Origin: Anseranas semipalmata | Lineage: Eukaryota > Chordata > Aves > Anseriformes > Anseranatidae | Assembly: GCA_013399115.1 (NCBI GenBank) | Contig: VXAA01001403.1 | Location: 141,292-205,291 of the forward strand | Direction: 5' to 3' | Length of the DNA: 64,000 bases | Shown here: positions 1-12,400 of the stretch, in pieces | How positions within the stretch are numbered: the first letter of the stretch is position 1 | How the letters are laid out: each line of letters opens with the position of its first letter | Program-made: the position numbers and the translations under genes | The notes under the pieces: generated by a model | Databases searched by the model: none | The model's input: only the letters and a program-made list of their open reading frames with translations | Told to the model about the DNA's origin: nothing

Positions 1-391
1 ACCGGGGCTCTGCCTCTGCCCCCCGCCAGCCCTCCCAGGGGGCCCTTGCGCCGCGGGGTCCATGCATGCGGAGGGGGGGGACCGCGGGGCCCTGCCGGGC
101 GCGACTTGGCCACTGCCGAGGATCAGGTTAGGTCTTGTGTCCAGGTGCAGGCGGCCCGGTTGATGCAATGTGCCTGTTCGTGCTCGGTGGGGAATGTTGC
201 TCACCTGCCCGGGGAGGCACAGGCGCTCGCATGGCTTTGCGCAGCCTGCCAAGCCTTAATCTCCATTGTTTGACAGCTGGCGCACTGCTGACGTCAATCC
301 CATGGCTCAGGGGGCTTTTCGGGGAGGAATGGGCAAGTCTCCGCATACGCCTGCTTGTAGGCTTACCAGAAAAACATAGCACTGAAACCAC

Positions 392-426
392 AGAGGGAGA
401 GGGGGGAGAAGAAGAAGAAGAAGAAG
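392..426 (+). repeat. Purine run with GAA triplets
   Basis: This is a 35-base uninterrupted purine tract that runs into about six GAA triplets. It is simple low-complexity DNA. Such purine/pyrimidine asymmetric runs can form triplex structures, but nothing here shows a function. Confidence 0.85.
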
Positions 427-3400
427 CGAGGAGGGGAGCGTGGTGCGAGAGCTGCTGCTGCTTCGCAGCATGGCCCAGCCCCAGGAGCTGCTGGCTGACT
501 CACGCCCAGGCCTACCTGGCTGGGTTGCACCCCTGATGGGGAGGAAGGTGCCACCGTGCACCTCCAGCTTGCTGGGAAGTGCTGCTCAGCTCCCTTCTGC
601 CCATGCCGAGGGTCAGCACGTGTCCCGTAAGCATCTCACCTACCTTTCCGGTCCCTCTCCATCTCCTCCAGCCAGCTGAGACCACTGGTAGCAGGACCTG
701 GATGTTGTCTCTCTACTGCCGGGTAACTGCTGCTCCCCTGTTCTTGCCTGGAGGCCCAGGGTAGAGGTGCGACTCTGTCCCTTCCTTTATCAGATATCGT
801 TAAAGAAACCATTCGTCTCTATTTGGGTTGTGCCAGCTCTGGATGTCACTGTCCTGCCTCGTGGGACCGTTTCAGGATGTTCCCTGGAAGCCATGCCCAG
901 GTCGCTTTTGGCATTGGTCAACGTATGCCCAGCTCCGCTGCTTTTCTCCAGAAGAATAAGCTCTGGAAGTGATGGGAGCACCACCCTGGCTGTCCTGTGG
1001 ACTGACCCCTCTTCAACGTGTCAGAGGACATAAATAGTGATCTTCATTGCCCTCACTGCTCCAAAGAAATCTGAGCATCCTCTGTCTCTGCTTGCAGGAG
1101 TGGTCCAGCTCCAGCTCCTCTCTGTCCATCTTGCAAAGCCTCGCTGTTTGGCTTTGGAGCCTGGAAAGGGCTCTCTGGGGAGTCTTGGCATGGAGATTGC
1201 TGCTTCCAGGCTGTGCCGCTGGCGCTTCTGCTTCCACTTGTGACCTTAAAAAAAACACATCCTGATGGCAATTGTTCTCCTGAGCTGGAAATCCTGTCTG
1301 CTCTGCTGTGGGACTTAGGCTCCCAAGTGGCTTGAGGTCTTTGGTCAACGCGGTCAACCTTTCCCGCAAGGGAAATGACTCTCGCCCTTCTGCTTGGCGG
1401 CAGCCAGGCAGGAGCTGCTGCTGCTGCCGGCCGGAAGGACACCTCTGACTCCATCTGCTCCACTCCCTGGGTTTGTCCTCTCAGCATGACTAGCTCTAAT
1501 GGTCTTAAATATTTTTCATCCAAAAAAAGCAAACTGTGAGGAGACAAAAGAGGAGGAATCCAGGAGCCACCATAAGTAGCTTTGAAGGGATTTTTTCTCT
1601 TTTCCTGGCTCAGAAAGCAACTTGGCTGAAACTGTCCTGAAGCTCAACCTGTGTCGTACCTAGGAAGTGGAAACCCTTAAAGCCATTTTGGCTCCATGCA
1701 TGGAGCTGAAACCCCACAGCCAGGAGGGTCAAAGGGCTCAAAGCAGCAGATTCACAAAATATTTTCTTTTCTTTTGCCCCCACCCCTAGGTAGTGTGAAA
1801 GAATACAAGTAGCCATTGGAGCAAATTACTTAATGTCTTGACTTCGGTTGTCTTTGCATTATGTTAGCACTACTGGCATTGGTCTGTGTTCCTTCCTGAC
1901 CACATATTTTTGAGATATTGGAAACTGAAAGTTGGATGGTGTCCACCAGGCAAGAGTTGTAGCAAAGCATTTGAGTTTTCAACTCTCCGGGGAAATATAT
2001 TGACTATTTCTTGGTCTGGAGGAGGGGAAATAAGAGATTGTGCCTTGGTGAGCTTTTTTGGAGAAAGCTGGATTCCTCTGTGCAATTAGTCAAACACTAT
2101 GCGTCAGCCCTCCCCCAACAAATGAGGCATCCAGAAGTATGCGGGGAGATCCTCTCGCTTGAAATTCTGATCTGGAGGGTATGCTTGGGCTGTATAACTC
2201 GAGATTTTATTCAGGGATGTAAAAATTGCACTTTGATCACCAAAAAACTCCCTTGGTCATTTGGACGGGTTTCTTAAACTCGCAGACTTTAGGAAAAATA
2301 GCACGTGAGTTCACAGCCCTAGGAAAGACAGCACAAGCCACAGCATCCTCTTGTGTATCGCATTATCTTCTTGCCCGCACATTGTCTCTCACCACCGGGG
2401 TCGGTGGCAAAAAGCAGTATTTTCCAGCTAATATTCATCTGAATTTTTAAAATAGCTTTCTGAGGCTGGGTTCGTGCCTCTCATTCCCTGCCCACAAACA
2501 ACCTGTTTCCAATCTGCGGTATGGCCATCGCGCCCACGCCAAGGTTTCACACGTGCCGGGGAGGATGAATGTTGTGTGTAGGACATGCTCCAGCTGACCA
2601 GACCCGTGACCAGTTCTGACTGCTCAGAAAACATTTCGTGGAATTTCACAGCGTAATTAACAGATTGGAGGAAATTACTCTGAGTGTGCCAGAAGCTCCC
2701 CCAGAAAGTACAGCAGAAGGATGTTTTAGCAGTTATTCACGTTCAGCACCATGTTGGCCTACTAATATCAGCCAGACAAGGTTTAGAGGAAAGGTGATGT
2801 TCTGTTCATAAATATTGATGAAAGATGTTGCTTTTTTTCTACAGACCTGACCTCACTGCTCTAATGAAACTGGTGATTTTATCCAAGACTGATAAAATTC
2901 ACACTCAGATGAAGCATCAGGGAAACTGATATGGGAAACTGAGCGATCATGTTGAAAAGATGTGGCCAGCCTTTTGTGGAATGAAGCATGAGAAAGGGAT
3001 CAAATAGATGGGTTCCAAACCACGCAAGTAAGGGATCAGTTGGTATGATGTGTGTTTTCTTTTTTTTAAAGTCCCTTTTCCTGGATTTCGGGTCCATGCT
3101 TATGGTATCGGTATGTTTGATCTTGGCACGGCAGTGACAGCTAGCTACTCTTTTCCTGGCCGCAGTCTCATGGGACCACCAAGCTGCCTGTGGGGGAACC
3201 ATGGAAGATCAGCCCAGGTCCTCCTGCTTGTCCCTCACTCCTTTCCAAGGTGCTGCTCTTCACAAGCAGCCAGGGGCCGTGGTGCTCTTCCCCATTCTCT
3301 CCCCAGCTCTTCTGCTGCTTGGCTGCTCTTGGATTCTTTTTAGTGATTGTCTTTGGACTTGTTTCCTCCTCTGTGGACTTCTCCAGTCTTATCTTGAATC

Positions 3401-5847
3401 CCATTGTCCTTCTGTCCCATGAAGAAGTGGGATCTGTGCTTTGGATTGTCTTCTTGGCTTGCCTTCTGGAACTGCCTGGAACCTTGCAGGGGCTGAATTG
3501 CTGCTGGTATAGCCAGGTTTGCAGAGGCTGGAGGGATCCCGGACCATCCTGGGTTTGGGCTGAGCCAACACCTTCCCTAGGAAGGGGGTTGAAGATCGCA
3601 TGGGAGGCAGAGTTTGCCCTCCCCTTGCTAGTTACGCCCATCACTTCCACCATTGAACAGCAGAGTCTTAGCAGGATTTGGCTTTCTCTTGGAGTCACAG
3701 TGGCAGGTGCCATCTCCCCGGTGGCCAGGGACTGGTGGTCCCAAGCTCCTCTTTGAAATGCTGGCTACCCAAAAACTCTCTGAGATGCCTGCAGCTCCTC
3801 TTGTGGGGGAGCTCCCATCGCTTCGCTCGCCCCAGGAGCCAGGGAGTGTCTGGCTGGGAGTGGGTGGGTGGCTGGGATTCAGGGCGCTGGCATGGAGGGC
3901 GCTTGCTAGTGCAGGCAAGCCGCTGGGCCCTGCAACACGTGGGCGCTGGCCAAGCCCCACCTGCCTTGGAAGAGGTCTCCTTAGTGGGTCTGCGGGCAGT
4001 GCCCGGTGGCTGCTGGAGGACCCTCAGGCCCGGTTCACGTGGCTCCGGAGGGATGCAGAGCTGCGTGGAGCACAACAGCGGGCACAGGCGATGGGCAGAG
4101 CCCAAGAGGAGGCTTGGCTTGGCCGTACCTTCAAGAGCTCCCTTGCCTTTTGAGGATACAAGCCCTACAAAGGGACTTGAAAGGCTCTGACTGCCAGGTG
4201 GATTTTTTTTTAATAATGTTGCAAACATAATTATTTTGGTCATTTTCACCCGATTTTAAAAGGGCTTTGCGAGAAGAATGAAGCTTTGTCATCTACCAGA
4301 AAGTCTCTCTGGACCATTTCTGATCTGCCCTTCACAGGCTTTTCATTATTCCTCTTATCCAAAAAGATTGTTACTTTTTTTTTTTTTTGGTCCTTCTGAT
4401 GAAAGCCCCATTTGGATGAAAGCCCCGGCGGCTGGCGCTCCGCTGTGCGGTTTCTGCGCCCAGCAGTGACGTGATGGGGTTGGAGGGCACAAGATGCCTT
4501 CGAGGGTGTCCTGGCCCCGTGCCGCGGGAGGAGGAGGCCGTCTCATCCTTCAGCAACGCAGATTGCTTCTGACCCGGGGGAACCGGGGGCACAACTGAAG
4601 CTTCTGTGTTACCTCCAGCCCCAGTGCGTGGTTGCAAGCCAACGCCCGGGTTTTGCAGAAGCTTATCCAGCAGTTGATAAGCACAGATATCAACGAGTTG
4701 AAAGCCCTGGGAGCCGTAATTAGGGAGAGCAAGCGGAGGAAGAAAGGAGAGGGCACATTTTTCTCTCTTACTCCAAGCAACAGTCGAGTAAGACAAGGCT
4801 TCGTATGTGCAAGGCTGTTGCAAAGCCTCTGGGGACAGACATGGAGGAAACCATGGGGAAACAGCCTGGATTTGCATGATTTCTGTGACCCAAAGAGGGT
4901 GGGCTGTGTCTGGAGCAAGATCAGACGGACAGGAGGAGGCACTGCCCATGAGGGCAGTGAGATGGGGTGCAGGCGGCCTCGATGGGAAGGGGACCGGCGT
5001 GGCTGGATGCCTTTGGAGAAGGTCTTGGACAAGAGATGCTGTGCACGGAATCCAATGAGGGAAATCTTCAACTGCTGTGATGAAGTTTTGTGCTGCAGCA
5101 TTAATCCAGGTGAAGAGCTGAGCACGTTTCATCGGTACTTTGCGTCATGCGACACCCAAACTCTTCTTTCTTCCCATAAAAGCCCGTCACCACCAAACAA
5201 TTGTAATTCAGCTTCCCAAAACCGAGATAGAGAAGTGTACTGAGAAGAGAGGGCAAGCAGGCTCTGCCTCTATTTTGCTTGTTCCTGCCCCCGAGCCAGG
5301 CGTCATGGGGAGATGGGGCAGTGCTGCGGGCGGTGGAGGAGGAAAATAATGTACACAAACATGGATTCACTGGAAATTGGGCTGCTTAATCCTCCTTATA
5401 CCAGAATGGCTTCATTTCTCCAAACCAGGCTGACAGCTCCCCTGGCAGTTTGCTTCTGAGAAGTGGCCTTCCCTGTAAACTGAGATCATCTGATAAAACT
5501 TACTAATTCAGTCAAATGACTCCCATCATGGCTTGTTTGCATGTATGCATGGTTTTGGAGTACCCTCAAACCCTTGCTTTTTAAACAAAGACTGTCTTTT
5601 GGGGAGAAACTAATTTTTTTTTTTTTTAACAGAATAAAACACTCCCCAAATCCAGCAGCATTCAGGAAAAAATATAAAAGGTGAGAACAAAGCAAGAACA
5701 GAAAAAAATGTTGCATTTCCAGTTGAGGAATTTTCTTTTATTTGTTTAAGGATGATTCATCCCAATGGAAGCATTTCCTACCACGATCTGATAACCTCTC
5801 TGGCTTTCCACATGTCAGGAGCCACACCACTGCCAAAGCCCTGGGGG

Positions 5848-5885
5848 ATGGATGGAGACCATGGATGGAGACCATGGATGGAGCC
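5848..5885 (+). repeat. Three copies of a 13-bp tandem repeat
   Basis: The unit ATGGATGGAGACC is repeated twice exactly, and a third time with one base missing near its end. It is a small minisatellite in non-coding flank. Confidence 0.85.
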
Positions 5886-6432
5886 TGCACCACTTGCTCT
5901 CTACTTTTCTCATACTTATTTCCCAGGCCCATGAAACTGGGGGGGAATTTGCTTCCTATCATGGAGGGGAAAAGAAATTCAAGAGTCGGATTGGTTAGGC
6001 AGGCCCTTTGCCAACGTGATCTTTGCTTGAAAAGCTTTGATGAGAAGCTCTAGCACCAGAGTAACCAATGTGAAAACCTGTTTCTGTAAAAAGTTCTTTC
6101 TTCCTGCCTCTTAATAGCCAACTGCAGGGTGTTCCCTGTGGAGCACAAATATTTTTGTCAGGCTAAATAATTATATTCCATTAGTTTTCATTAAGGTGAT
6201 GCCAACCTGCCCCTTTATTAGCTGCATGGAAACTCACTTAGCTTCTGAAAAGGCTCGAAAACAATGAAGCAGGGAAAATATCCTACTCCCATCATGCTCA
6301 TTTCCATCCGCTATGGAAAAGAGAGGGACCACCAGACTGCGTGGGCTATGCAGTGACTTTCCAGACTTGGCAAGGGAGGCTGGAGTGAGTTTAAAATAAT
6401 CCATCTCCATGATGTGTTTTCATTTTTCCTCC

Positions 6433-6458
6433 AAAAAAAAAAAAAAAAAAAAAAAAAA
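6433..6458 (+). repeat. Poly(A) run of 26 bases
   Basis: An uninterrupted A26 is followed by an A-rich GAAAAGAAAAAG tail. I looked upstream for a retrocopied gene that such a tail could belong to and recognised none, so it is annotated as a simple repeat only. Confidence 0.9.
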
Positions 6459-9400
6459 GAAAAGAAAAAGCTGGGATTGCGTCCAGTCCCTCGCTTCCCA
6501 GGAGCAGCAGTGTCACAGCGCTTTGGGAGGCAGCAGGGGTGGTCTCCCCCGGGCCAGGTCCCCGCAGTGCCCAATAGCCACTCTGGCCACCACCAGGAGC
6601 AGAGGCGAGCCCCAAGCCCACTAATGGCACGCAGACATTTCTTACCACGCTCCTGCACGTCTTCCCGGCCCTGACCTGCTCGGTGAGCGGAGGAAGGACG
6701 GGGAAGCGATCCACCCGCCTGCGGCGAGTGCCAGCACACATAACAGCCTGGCGTTAGTGGGTTTTCCTTCCCAGAAGCTGAAATCCAGCAAAGCTCAAGC
6801 CATACATCAAATGAGCATTTTAAGAAGTGGGGTGTAAGTGCCCGGTGTGTGAAACAGCCAAAAAACCACAGTGGTGTCCCCGTCCCTCCATCTCTACATC
6901 AGGAGTGAACGCCTTTGCATGTCCCCCGTGAGTTCTCTGGCCTGAGTGATGCGGATGTTGTGCTGGACCAGCTGGGTGGGATATGGGCAGGATCAGGCCA
7001 GATTGGGTCCTGATCACGCTTCTGGCCAGCACCAGGGAGCAGGAGCAGAAAGCATTGGAGCCCCAACGTGTGTAGGTGCAGGAGGTGCCCGCCCCAGTCA
7101 CCCTCCACCTCCTCGTGGTCACGGTGTCCTGGTGGGCTTTGGGAGCCATCAGATGTCCCACAGGGGGACAAAGCAGGTTCTGTGCCGGGCTGGCTGCACC
7201 GTCTAGCCAGCACAAATACAATTGTGGTGGCAGATCCTCAGTCCTCGCTTGTCCTACTTCTGGGCCATTGGTTTCCATTTCCTTCCCTCCCCCTTTGAAC
7301 CTAGGGCACTTGTTTTCCAAACTATTTGGGCTCACATTGGTTTCCTTAAGTTCTGCCTTTGCCGTTTCATTTCTGCAGTTCTCCGTCGTGTTGCAGCCCA
7401 GCATATTCCCATTTACCTGGGGAATTAAACCGAGGGCAGAAGATGCCTCTCCAGGCCCGCTTTGGCCTGGGCGCCTGCTTGGTTTGAGCACGACCTGCTG
7501 CAGCTGCTGACTTCCACCCCGAGTGCTGAACCCTTACCCAGGAGCACCCTTCTCACGAGTATTTGTTGTACACAAGTACCCGTGGAGAAAAAAACACCCA
7601 GACGGACGCCTCCAGCTGTGTTAGCCAACCTGGCACCTCTTCGCCTGGTCCCGCTCCAAGCCCCGTCAGTGATGAGGGGAAATTCCCCAGTCAGACAAAC
7701 AGGAGAAACCCTACCGGCATTCCAGGCAGGCTTTCCAAAATATTTCTGACGGGGGGCACACGCCCTCCTTTTGAGACTGACGAGTGGCCTGTTTACCTTT
7801 CTCCTGGGCTTCCACAGGCTGCAGGAGAAGGTGGGAGATGTCCCAGCATCACCTGGCCCAGGGAAAAGGGGAATTACTCAAGGAAGGGTTGAAGCAAGGC
7901 CCTGTCCTGGCACTTGGCTGAGCCTAGAAGATGCCAGCAGCACAGGTCAGGCTTCCCAGGACAGGGCTTGCGAAAGATGGTGAGAGACATCTGAGTCTTG
8001 GCAGTGGGGGACGGATGGTGCCGCTTGGGGATGGGACGATGGGGCTGGTGTTGTAGGGGAGGAGATGCCTTGGGGGACCTGGGTCTGTCGATTTTTGTGG
8101 GGCTGATCTGTGAGGTCCTGCTGGCCATTTCAACAGCTCTCGTGTGGATGACCTATGAGGAGGATGCCCAGTTTCTTCTATCAGGGATATAATACTTAGT
8201 TTCCCAAGCATCCTTCTCTCTGGACCATTACATGGCAGACTGGGGTACGCCACTGCCTTGGAACTGTAGGAAAGCTCATCTGCTGTCCCTGGCTGCTTTG
8301 GCCATCCAGATGGCACCATCTCCAGCGTAGGGAACCTGCTGCCTGTACCCACCACAGATGCTTATGCAACCAGTTGTGTTCACAGCAGGCTATAATCTTC
8401 CCCCTCTTTCTTCCAAATATAATGGAAAAGAGTTGTTCAAAGCCTCTCTGGTTTCTGTTTGTTCCCTGCTGGCAGGAGCAGGGGCTCGTGCTGGTGCTTG
8501 GCTGCGCGTGCAGAGCAGCACAGGCACCGGGGGCAGGATGCGTGTTTGTGTGAAAGGCATGGGGCTTGCAGCAGGCCAGGAGCGAGTCAGGGTCGCTGCT
8601 GACCATTTGGCTCCGTCGCAGCTCTGAAAAGTCACAGAGAGCGTTTGACAGGCGGTGGAATTAACGAAAGCTGGAGAGGAGGTGTTGTTTTTAACGGCAT
8701 TGTGAGTTCTGGCCCTTGGCTTGCCTGCACGATCCTCCCTTGCGGACAGGACTGGAGAAGCAGGTGCCTGAGACCAAGCTGGAGCTCAGCACGCGCTGGT
8801 GGGCCAGGACCACATGTGCAGTGGCCAGCTGCTGCTCCGTGGACCTGAAGGAGCAGAAGCTCTCCCCTCTCTTTCAGCAGAAACGCTGATCTGAGCTTGC
8901 CTCTCCCCACCAGCAGCCCGTTCCAGCACCTTCTGTAGGAATTAATTTTTCTTTAATTCTCTGGGTGAGTTAGGAACCCTCTTCCCACTGTTTGGATGGA
9001 CCAAGTGAGATGTGTGCTGCTGTTTGTGGAAGCAGATGGGGACTGGCTCAGTCTAATTCTTCATGGCATCTTCCCCTCCTACCACTACTGATTCCTTTGT
9101 CTCCAGACTCAGTCTGAGCCCTCTGAGAGCAAATCTCCTGGTGGGTCTGGGGAAGGAGAGGGGTCTCCAAGCGCCTTTGGCCTTCTGTTGGCAGCTGCAG
9201 ACATCGCAGGGGACCACTTGGGTCCCTGGAAGACCCCAGATGCAATGGCCTCTGGGGATGGGAGGAGATGGTCTTGCAGTCTGAGTCATGAGAGAAAGGA
9301 ACTGTTGCCGGGCTCCACCTATTCCAGCTATGTTACAACTGCTGCCTCGCTTGGTCTAGCAGGGGAGACGGTCAAAGCCCAGAGATACCGCCTATAAGCT

Positions 9401-12400
9401 ATGAGTCAGTCATTGTCCGGAGAGTCTCCAAGGGACAGACATCATAATATCTTCTTTCCTTGGCTGCCATCTCAGCAACTGCATCCCACAGCTGGCCTGG
9501 CTGCTGCTCCTCCTGTTTTGTTTGCTTCCTCCCGGCTGTGGTGTGCTGTCGCCGAAAGGAGAAGTGTCGATGGTGCCTTTCAGTCTATTCCACCTAAATT
9601 TAAACTACTATTTTTGTCTTCACAGTCTCATTGTGTCCTGTTTTAAATTAGGAACAAGTAGCCAAGGAGTCACTTGGGGAAAGGTGTTGTCTGATGTTTG
9701 GTGCCACGGTGAGACGAGCTGCTGCGTGATCGAGACCTCGTGCCAGAAAAGCCCCATCCCCCTGCGGGCATCCTTTCTGCGAGGGACACGTATTTGTTTC
9801 TTACGGCGGTTTCCCAAAGGAGCGGGAAGGCCGGGAGCGGGATGACCTGTTTCTCTTCCCATTTAGCTGCGGTGAGTGTTTCCAGTCAAGACACCCTTTC
9901 AAAAGAGTGTCGACACACAGATAACACAGGCAGACGCTTTTCAGGAAGCGGTTCTCAGAACTGGCTTAACTTCTCTTATTGGTGTGACCTGAACCAAAAC
10001 TGTCCTCGCAAAAGAAAGAAAAGCAAAGCCAGGGGTCAAACAACAGGAACAGGCATTGAGGAAACGATCCCTAGCTGAAATTAATGCCCTTGCAAGGATA
10101 ACATGCCGTTCGGCGTGAGTCAGAGCTTTTCCTTTCGTGGTGCGTAGGGCAGCACAAGGGTGTGGGTTTTCTGCTCGTCCCTCGGGCGTCCTGGAGGAGG
10201 GGGTCTGTGCCGAACGGGACGAGAACTTCGGTGGTTCCTCACCGAAAGGAGGACAGCCCTCAGAGAGGGGTGGCCTGGCATCCCCCACTGCCATAATACC
10301 AAGGGCAGTTTGTGGAGAGCTCCGCAGCTGACCCCAAAAAGTACATTGGTGGCCATGCAGGTTTTCATCGTTCTTACCAGAGAGTTCCTTGGCATTGACC
10401 AACCCTCCTAGATGAGGCTACTCTCACCATCAGGTCCTCAAGGAGATCTGAAGAAAGAAAGGAACTGCAGGACGGTGCAATCCAAAAGGCCAAGCAATGC
10501 CCCCTTGTGCAGGCCTTGGCCTCTGCCGTCCCACCCACGCAGCAGTATGTGGTCCTCCCTCCCAGTAAGGAGCTCCAGGGATTTGCTTCTCTAGAGACCA
10601 GCAGCATCTCCTGAAGCTTTCCTCTTGCTCTGAGGGAAAACGGGTAGCTTGCTCCCTGAGCTGTCAGCTCACTCCTGGAATGATTGCTCTTGGGTGCCCT
10701 TCAGTGGACCACCATTGTCCTGTAAATCACACCCTTCGCATGTTGCAGCGCACCTCCCCTTATGGTTCCTCATGATCTTGGCTCGGTTTTGGGATGTCAG
10801 AGGTGGAGCGGGGCCTCTGTGCATTCAGCCAGCATGGCTTCTGCTGGTGGATCTCAGCCATGCCTTTTGCTCTGGGATTGAAACTTAATGGCAGGTCCTT
10901 TAGCTAACATAAACCATAGTTGTCAGATGCAGACTAGGAAAACAACATTCCCAATTCAAAACAGTGAATTTTTAAGGTAAGAAATTTCAGCCTCACAGTA
11001 TCTGTCTTGGCCAAAGGGTTTCTTTTTGGTCGGAGTGGTCCGTCATGGCTGTCAGAACTGCTTTATGTCTCTGTTAATGTCTCGTTTTTTGGGGTGAAGT
11101 TAATCAGCCGTGGGGCAGAGGCATACTTGGCTGAGAAGTCAGTCTGTTGTCTGGCGGGATGGCTCTGAAGCACGTACCCGTGAAGTGTAAAGGCATGCTG
11201 TGAATACCATCAGAGATGACAGCTCTTCGCAGGATGTATTCATTTCTCGATGCTCTTCTTCCTTGTTTGTGTGTCAGTCGATCACTGATCTTCTTGGAGG
11301 AGCTATAAATAATCAAGTTTCTTTGTTGATGTTAAATCTAGGCTCACCTGGCAGTGCTGAAGCCCCGGAGGTAGAGAAGTGTGTTTGGACTTGGTCCAAA
11401 GGTGCCCTCTGGCAGTCAGTGCCTCCACCAGCGTTGGGGCAGTGGTCCACAGTGCGTGAGATGGTCTGAGAGCAAAAGCATGTTCTCCAACAGACTCTTC
11501 CTGGAGCAATTTAAGGGCATGACAGCATTCATGGCATTCAGCATGGTTGTCAGGAAAGACTCAGAGTAGCCACTTCTGGGGAGTACCAAGAACTTTAAAT
11601 GCTGGCCAAAACCTCAGTTGTGCGGTCAGAAAAGGAAGACCAAAGCAGGAAAAGAAACCCATCTGTGTCTTAAATCGTCACTGGTGCGCCGAGGATAGCA
11701 GCATGCCGAGGCTCGCGTCCCCAGCTCTGATCCTCTCTCTGCAGGGTCACACCATGCTCAGAGGACCATGTTTTGCCACTGATGTTCACCTACAGCTTCA
11801 TGCAGCAAAGTCATGTCCAAATCAAGTGAAGCGGTCGTTAAGGGGAGCAAGGTGCTGGCTGTGTGAACAGTCTGGTTTTTGAACCTTTAGCAGATAGACC
11901 CTCAAGTATCTCGAGGCACCTCTGGGGAGCCTTTAGTTTGTCCCCACAAAATAAAGGAGAAAAGGAAGTAAAGAATCCTGTTTGTGAAAGCCTTTTTTAA
12001 ATTATTGACAGTGGCAGCTAACTTTTCACTGAAATGATTGTTTAGGAATGTGAGCTAATTACATAGCACTAACAAGCCATGATCTAAAGGAAATGTTTTG
12101 AAATTGGGAAAGGGAAATGTTTCGGACAACCTGAACTTGAAAGTTTTCTCTTTTAGTGAAAGTTTGCAAGAACAGAGCTTTTTATCTGGATTTGGCACAG
12201 GAGTGGTTTGAAGTTTCTCAGGCTCTACAAGTTTGAGAAATCTGAGCATAGCAGGGCTGGGATTTCTCAATTATTATCTTTTACTGTTTTTTTGTTTGTT
12301 TGCTTGTTTGTTTTTCCTCCCCAGTTCTTTGTAGAAAAACAGATAGGAAAGTATTTCTGTCTCCCGGTACCCTTGTTTGTCCTCCTTCCCTCAAGCTCCT

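Noticed and set aside
3190..3756. 188-codon hydrophobic open frame that could suggest membrane segments
   Set aside because: The hydrophobicity comes from T- and C-rich DNA. An opposite frame is equally open, and no family is recognised.
6433..6458. Poly(A) run as the tail of a processed pseudogene
   Set aside because: No coding-like sequence or polyadenylation signal precedes it on the + strand; treated as a simple repeat.
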